A DNA stretch of 26,295 nt from positions 1 to 26,295 of the forward strand of contig JAKAGL010000004.1 of NCBI GenBank assembly GCA_021815535.1, given 5' to 3'. Positions 22,516 to 26,295 of the stretch are shown here, in pieces; position 1 is the first letter of the stretch, and each line of letters begins with the position of its first letter. Source of the stretch: a bacterium. GTDB lineage: Bacteria > Nitrospinota_A > UBA7883 > JACRGQ01. The notes beneath the pieces were generated by a model. That model ran no database searches, was not told the DNA's origin, and saw only the letters and a program-made list of their open reading frames with translations. A program made the position numbers and the translations under genes.

Positions 22516-24501
22516 ATGAATAATATACGCGCGTTTCGGGATGTCTCCCTCAGGCAGGGAACCGCCCTTTGCCGACGGCAAACCTCTCGTCTATTCCTAA
22601 AACTTATCGTTTCCACGGCTACCCTTTTTATCGCCGAAGCGGGAATGATGGAACTTCTTGATTTTTACAAAATGGATGGTTTGGCCGCCACACTTCTTGA
22701 TGCGTCTGCCATGATTTTGGTAATGGCCCCGGTGATCTACCTGCTATTTGTGCGGCCAATCATGAGGGACCTGAGTGAAAAGAAGACGCTGTCGTCGTAC
22801 TTGAACCGGTTGTACCTTACGGTGAGCGCATGCAACCAGGCGCTTGTGCACGCGACGGACCGGGAACTGCTCATGAACAGTATTTGCCGCATTTTGACCG
22901 AGATCGGGGGGTACCGTATGGCATGGATCGGCATTGCCGGGGACGACGAGGCAAAAACGGTGCGGCAGGCGGCGCTCAGCGGACACAACGCCGGCTACGT
23001 GGAATCGCTGAACCTGACCTGGGCCGATGCGGAATACGGGCGCGGCCCAATCGGCATAGCCATCCGCACCAACAGCCCGGTCGTATGCCGGAACACAAGC
23101 ACGGATCCCTCGTTTAAAAATTGGAGAGAGGATGCAATGAAACACGGGTTCGCATCCATGGCGGCGGTGCCTCTCTCCAACGGGAATGCCGTTTTCGGTT
23201 CTCTGAACATTTATTCCGGCAATTCCGGCGCTTTTGACGAGGAGGAACTGCGCCTTTTCACGGAGTTGGCGGCCGACGTCTCTTTCGGGATGCATCATTT
23301 GGAAATGGAAAGATCGCTGGAAACAAGCAGGAAAAGGCTGGAAGAGATACTTTCGCTTGCCGAAGAGGGAATATACATGCTGGATGCCGAAGGCCGTCTG
23401 GTTTTCATGAATTCGGCGGCGGAACGAATATTGGGCTGGAAGGAAAACGAGCTTCTGGGCAAACGGCTTCATGAGACGATTCATCAGTCGCCAGAGGGAA
23501 AGGCCGAGCATACCCCGGAGGATTGCCCCGTTCTTAAAACCATCATTTCCGGCCTGCCTTACCGAAGTGAGGACGACATTTTCTGGAGTAAGGATGGACG
23601 ATCCCTTTCGGTCAAGATCGTAACCACGCCGGTGATCAGGAAAGGCAAGCCGGCGGGGGCCGTGGCCGCTTTCGAAGACATCACCGAGCGCAAACTGGCG
23701 GAGGCGGAGCGGCAAAAGGCCAACCAGGAGCTTAAAACGGCGATAGTTACCCTGGAAAAAACCAATGCCGTCCTGCTTCGGCAGGAAAAACTGGCTTCCA
23801 TCGGTACGCTGTCTGCCGGGGTGGCGCACGAGATCCTGAATCCGCTGAACATCATCAGCACCATCGTCCAGCTGATGCAGTTGGATGTGTGGCCTGAAGA
23901 GGTACGGGAAAAGCTGGCCGAGATAATGACGCAGGTGCGCCGGGCCACCAAAATAACCAACAACCTGAGGATGTTCGCCCACGTCCACAAATACGAAATA
24001 ACCGCCGTGGACGTGCAGGCGCTCTTCGACAAGACCGCCTCCCTGATAGAGCATGACCTGAACCTGGATAACATAAGGGTGCAACGGGATTACGCGCCGG
24101 ATCTTCCCCCCGTCGAGGCCGATAGCGACCTGCTGGCCCAGGTATATTTGAACCTTATCAACAACGCCCGGCATGCTCTGCAGGAAATGCCCAAAGAAAA
24201 GGACAAAACCATAGCCATCGCAACAAAACGGCGCGACGCCTATGTGGAAATATGCCTGTTTGATAACGGCCCCCGCATTCCCGATGAGATCATCGGCAAG
24301 ATATTCGATCCCTTCTTCACCACCAAGGATCCCGACAAAGGAACGGGCCTGGGGCTTTCAATGGCGTATACGTTCATCCAGGAATTCGGTGGCACAATAG
24401 CCGCCCAGAACGAAGACCCCGAAGGAGTGACCTTTATAATTACCTTGCCTGTGGTAGGCAGCAACGGCGGAAATGACGAATATCCCGATGGCCGGAGATG
24501 A
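22516..24501 (+). CDS. Membrane sensor histidine kinase (GAF-PAS-HisKA-HATPase)
   Basis: This 661-residue protein senses a signal and autophosphorylates on histidine to drive a response regulator. It has two membrane helices (about 27-48 and 56-79) with a very short periplasmic loop, then a GAF domain (about 105-260; GGYRMAWIGIAGDD). A PAS domain follows (about 275-395; EEGIYMLDAEGRLVFMNSAA) with a PAC tail ending in EDITERK. The HisKA domain has the phosphorylated histidine at 438 in GVAHEILNPLN. The ATPase domain has the N-box NLINNARHAL, the G1 box DNG at 583-585, and GTGLGLS near 609-615. All catalytic motifs are intact. No receiver domain or response-regulator gene is adjacent, so it is an orphan kinase. 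AAAAGGTG lies about 7 bases before the ATG. Confidence 0.93.
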   Translation: MNNIRAFRDVSLRQGTALCRRQTSRLFLKLIVSTATLFIAEAGMMELLDFYKMDGLAATLLDASAMILVMAPVIYLLFVRPIMRDLSEKKTLSSYLNRLYLTVSACNQALVHATDRELLMNSICRILTEIGGYRMAWIGIAGDDEAKTVRQAALSGHNAGYVESLNLTWADAEYGRGPIGIAIRTNSPVVCRNTSTDPSFKNWREDAMKHGFASMAAVPLSNGNAVFGSLNIYSGNSGAFDEEELRLFTELAADVSFGMHHLEMERSLETSRKRLEEILSLAEEGIYMLDAEGRLVFMNSAAERILGWKENELLGKRLHETIHQSPEGKAEHTPEDCPVLKTIISGLPYRSEDDIFWSKDGRSLSVKIVTTPVIRKGKPAGAVAAFEDITERKLAEAERQKANQELKTAIVTLEKTNAVLLRQEKLASIGTLSAGVAHEILNPLNIISTIVQLMQLDVWPEEVREKLAEIMTQVRRATKITNNLRMFAHVHKYEITAVDVQALFDKTASLIEHDLNLDNIRVQRDYAPDLPPVEADSDLLAQVYLNLINNARHALQEMPKEKDKTIAIATKRRDAYVEICLFDNGPRIPDEIIGKIFDPFFTTKDPDKGTGLGLSMAYTFIQEFGGTIAAQNEDPEGVTFIITLPVVGSNGGNDEYPDGRR

Positions 24502-24626
24502 ACCTGTGTACCCGCAAAAAACCCAAGCTTTTTTAACGTTGCGGAAAAATCCGGGAGAACAGGGCGGAGATCCGGGCCAGCGGTAAAATTCTGAAAGGCA
24601 TTTGCATTGCCCCCCATGATACGGTG

Positions 24627-24632
24627 TATAAT
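24627..24632 (+). promoter_or_regulatory. -10 box placed for a leaderless transcript
   Basis: An exact TATAAT lies 6 bases before the ATG at 24639. Transcription from it would begin at the start codon, and no Shine-Dalgarno is present. A -35-like TTGCAT at 24602-24607 is 19 bases away, slightly too far. Confidence 0.5.
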
Positions 24633-24638
24633 CTCGCT

Positions 24639-25487
24639 ATGCGCCATAAACTGTTAATCTCGCTGGTGTTAACCGCCGCGGTGGCGGGTGCCGCCCACGC
24701 CGGACCCGCCAGCGTGGAACTTGAACCGGCAAAGCCGCAGGTTCCGCTTGCGGGCGAAGTGCAGCAACGCGCGGTGCCGCGCGCCCTTTTTTACGAGAAA
24801 GAACGCCCGGTCATTACCGCCGAAACGTTGCTTACCGCCGGCTATCTCACATCATATGACCACCCATTTGGTTCGATTGTCGCTCTTGAAGAAGCGGACA
24901 AAGAGACTGCGGCCCCCGGCGATAACATTTACATCAGCAAAGGAAGCAAGGCCGGCGTAAAGGTGGGGGATCAGTTTTACGTATACCACCGGTCGGCGCC
25001 GGTGCTCGATCCCGATACCGGTGATGAGGCCGGTTACGTTGTGAACATGACCGGGATTATCACGGTGAAAGAAGTGAAAGATGATGTCGCATTGGCCCAT
25101 GTGGATCAGGGATTTGAAGGGATATTCGCCGGCGACGGTTTGATGCCCCGGTTCGACCCGGTGCAGCCTAAAATGGATCCCGACCGGCCCCTGGAAGACA
25201 GAACCGTGGAGGGCAAAATCCTCTTTGTGCATTACGGCAAAGAAGGGATATCCCTGGGTGACATCGTGTATCTCAACATCGGCCACAGGCAGGGTGTTAA
25301 GGAATCAGATGTGTTCAAGGTGACCGAATACAACAAGGATCGGGAAAACGAAACCCACGGCATTCTGAAAGATATCGCCCGCCTCCTCATTATCACGGTG
25401 AAAGAAAACACGGCCACAGCCATGGTCTTCAAATCCAAATCCGCGATAAAGGCAGGCGACCGGGTATCATACGTGCAGGAGCGCTAA
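24639..25487 (+). CDS. Secreted protein with two FlgT-C-like barrel repeats
   Basis: This 282-residue protein has a clear signal peptide (MRHKLLISLVLTAAVAGAAHA, cut before GPA) and so acts in the periplasm or at the cell surface. The mature part has a first repeat near 88-165 (GDNIYISKGSKAGVKVGDQF, then DPDTGDEAGYVVNMTGIITV) and a second near 205-280 (GDIVYLNIGHRQGVKESDVF, then ending KSAIKAGDRVSYV). The pattern G-D-x-(I/V)-Y, a G-V turn, D-x-F and an A-x-A-x-V end resembles the FlgT C-terminal domain, a small barrel seen in flagellar and envelope proteins. The start at 24639 leaves the signal peptide intact; a GTG at 24624 would add five residues. The exact role is unknown. The family call is tentative. 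Confidence 0.6.
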   Translation: MRHKLLISLVLTAAVAGAAHAGPASVELEPAKPQVPLAGEVQQRAVPRALFYEKERPVITAETLLTAGYLTSYDHPFGSIVALEEADKETAAPGDNIYISKGSKAGVKVGDQFYVYHRSAPVLDPDTGDEAGYVVNMTGIITVKEVKDDVALAHVDQGFEGIFAGDGLMPRFDPVQPKMDPDRPLEDRTVEGKILFVHYGKEGISLGDIVYLNIGHRQGVKESDVFKVTEYNKDRENETHGILKDIARLLIITVKENTATAMVFKSKSAIKAGDRVSYVQER

Positions 25488-25505
25488 GCTCCCGCCGCCC
25501 GGCTG

Positions 25506-26295
25506 ATGAAGCAGCTTTCCCGCACGTTCAAAACAGCCGCCATCGTTACGGTTGGCGATGAACTCATGACCGGCCTCGTGACGGATACCAACGCCGCCGC
25601 CATCGCCCGGTTCCTTCTGCGGCGCGGCTGGCGCATCGTCGAGAAATCATCCGTAGGGGATGCCGCCCCCGCCATTACCGCCGCCGTCCGCGCCGCCATG
25701 CGCCGCGCCGATGTTGTGTTGGTGACAGGCGGGCTGGGCCCCACGCATGACGATCTCACCAAGGGGGCGCTCTGCCGCCTGTTCAAGTGCGGCGTGAGAT
25801 TCGATCCCGCCGTGCTGCGCCAGGTGTCATCGTTCTTCAAGCGTATGGGAAAACCGATGCCCGCCATCAACCGTGATTATGCGAATATCCCCACTGCCGC
25901 CGTGGCGGTGCGAAACAGGATGGGGGCGGCCCCCGGCCTTTTTTTCAAAAAAAGGGTGCTGGCCCTGCCGGGAGTTCCGCACGAAACACTTTACATGCTT
26001 GAGCATGAAGTGCCCGGACTGATCCCCCACGGAGGGCAGCATGTTGCGGAAAAAACCTTCCATACGGCGGGCGCGGGAGAAGTGGGCCTTATGGAAAAGA
26101 TGAAGGATTTAAAAAAAGCGCGGCAACTGGCCGATATCGCCTTTTTGCCCGGCTACGGACGCGTGGACATCCGCCTGCTGGCGCGCGGCAATACGCCTGC
26201 CGCCGCCAAGTCCCGGTTGAAGCAGGCCGTGGCCCTGCTCTATCCAGGCATCGAGGGGTATGTGTGGGGCGTGGATGATGAGACCATCGAGGAGA
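25506..26295 (+). CDS. cinA: CinA family protein, 5' part (cut by the window end)
   Basis: An open frame from the ATG at 25506 runs without a stop to the end of the window, giving the first 263 residues. It has the CinA/MoCF-like domain: AAIVTVGDELMTGLVTDTNA (about 11-30) and the hallmark TGGLGPTHDDLTKGAL near 76-91, then LALPGVPHETLYMLE. CinA proteins combine an ADP-ribose pyrophosphatase-type domain with, in many cases, a C-terminal NMN deamidase domain that recycles pyridine nucleotides; whether the second domain is present lies beyond the edge. No Shine-Dalgarno is visible before the ATG, which is 18 bases past the previous stop. The family's usual start (xxAxIIxxGDELL) agrees with this start within about ten residues. 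Confidence 0.92.
   Translation, partial: MKQLSRTFKTAAIVTVGDELMTGLVTDTNAAAIARFLLRRGWRIVEKSSVGDAAPAITAAVRAAMRRADVVLVTGGLGPTHDDLTKGALCRLFKCGVRFDPAVLRQVSSFFKRMGKPMPAINRDYANIPTAAVAVRNRMGAAPGLFFKKRVLALPGVPHETLYMLEHEVPGLIPHGGQHVAEKTFHTAGAGEVGLMEKMKDLKKARQLADIAFLPGYGRVDIRLLARGNTPAAAKSRLKQAVALLYPGIEGYVWGVDDETIEE

Noticed and set aside
22744..24174. 476-codon minus-strand open frame opposite the sensor kinase
   Set aside because: Antisense shadow; the plus-strand kinase has all expected domain motifs.
24512..24544. Possible terminator after the sensor kinase (CCGCAA with TTGCGG, and A6 with T6)
   Set aside because: The 6-bp outer stem spans a 21-base loop and the inner pairing is all A-T; no G/C stem with a U-run, so support is too weak.

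Overview
This window looks like a piece of chromosome from a flagellated, diderm (Gram-negative) bacterium of fairly high GC content. The flagellar block is followed by rho-rpmE-prfA-prmC-murA, an order familiar from deltaproteobacterial, Nitrospirota and Nitrospinota genomes. I would place it in that broad neighbourhood but cannot name a genus from sequence alone. No rRNA, tRNA, CRISPR array or intact mobile element is visible.

Layout. (1) Positions 1-1218 are accessory-like: an orphan HigA-type antitoxin on the minus strand with a frameshifted scrap of its HigB toxin just upstream, then about 600 bases of palindromes and hairpins with no gene. (2) Positions 1219-12051 are a flagellar divergon. 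On the minus strand, fliK-flgD-flgE encode the hook-length ruler, hook cap and hook. On the plus strand, flgB-flgC-fliF-fliG-fliH-fliI-fliJ and a MotE/MgtE_N-like gene encode the proximal rod, MS ring, rotor switch and the export ATPase with its accessory proteins. The 492-base gap between the arms carries a sigma-54-type -24/-12 element facing each way. fliE, usually between flgC and fliF, is absent there. (3) Positions 12052-12743 hold a consensus sigma-70 promoter, a possible small gene and the rho leader. (4) Positions 12744-17569 are a housekeeping run: transcription terminator Rho, ribosomal protein L31, release factor 1, its glutamine methyltransferase PrmC, and MurA of peptidoglycan synthesis. 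(5) Positions 17570-26295 hold a GAF-GAF-HD-GYP protein (minus), rarA plus an SRPBCC gene, a membrane protein with an IF2-N-like head (minus), a GAF/PAS sensor kinase, a secreted protein with a FlgT-C-like repeat, and the start of cinA, cut by the window end.

How the genes work together. The two flagellar arms supply rod, hook, MS ring, switch and export ATPase, so coordinated sigma-54 control from the shared gap makes sense. prfA and prmC are a functional pair, since PrmC methylates the GGQ loop of the release factor. HD-GYP proteins usually degrade cyclic-di-GMP, which in many bacteria links to motility, but no direct link is visible here.

The points most worth a second look are: the decayed higB; the paired sigma-54 elements; the absent fliE; the perfect-consensus promoter ahead of an unknown 66-residue ORF; a direct-repeat, switch-like hairpin before prfA, which has no Shine-Dalgarno; three genes whose -10 box lies only 6-7 bases from the ATG, implying leaderless mRNAs; and the IF2-N-headed membrane coiled-coil protein. 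I found no clear wholly new multi-gene system.
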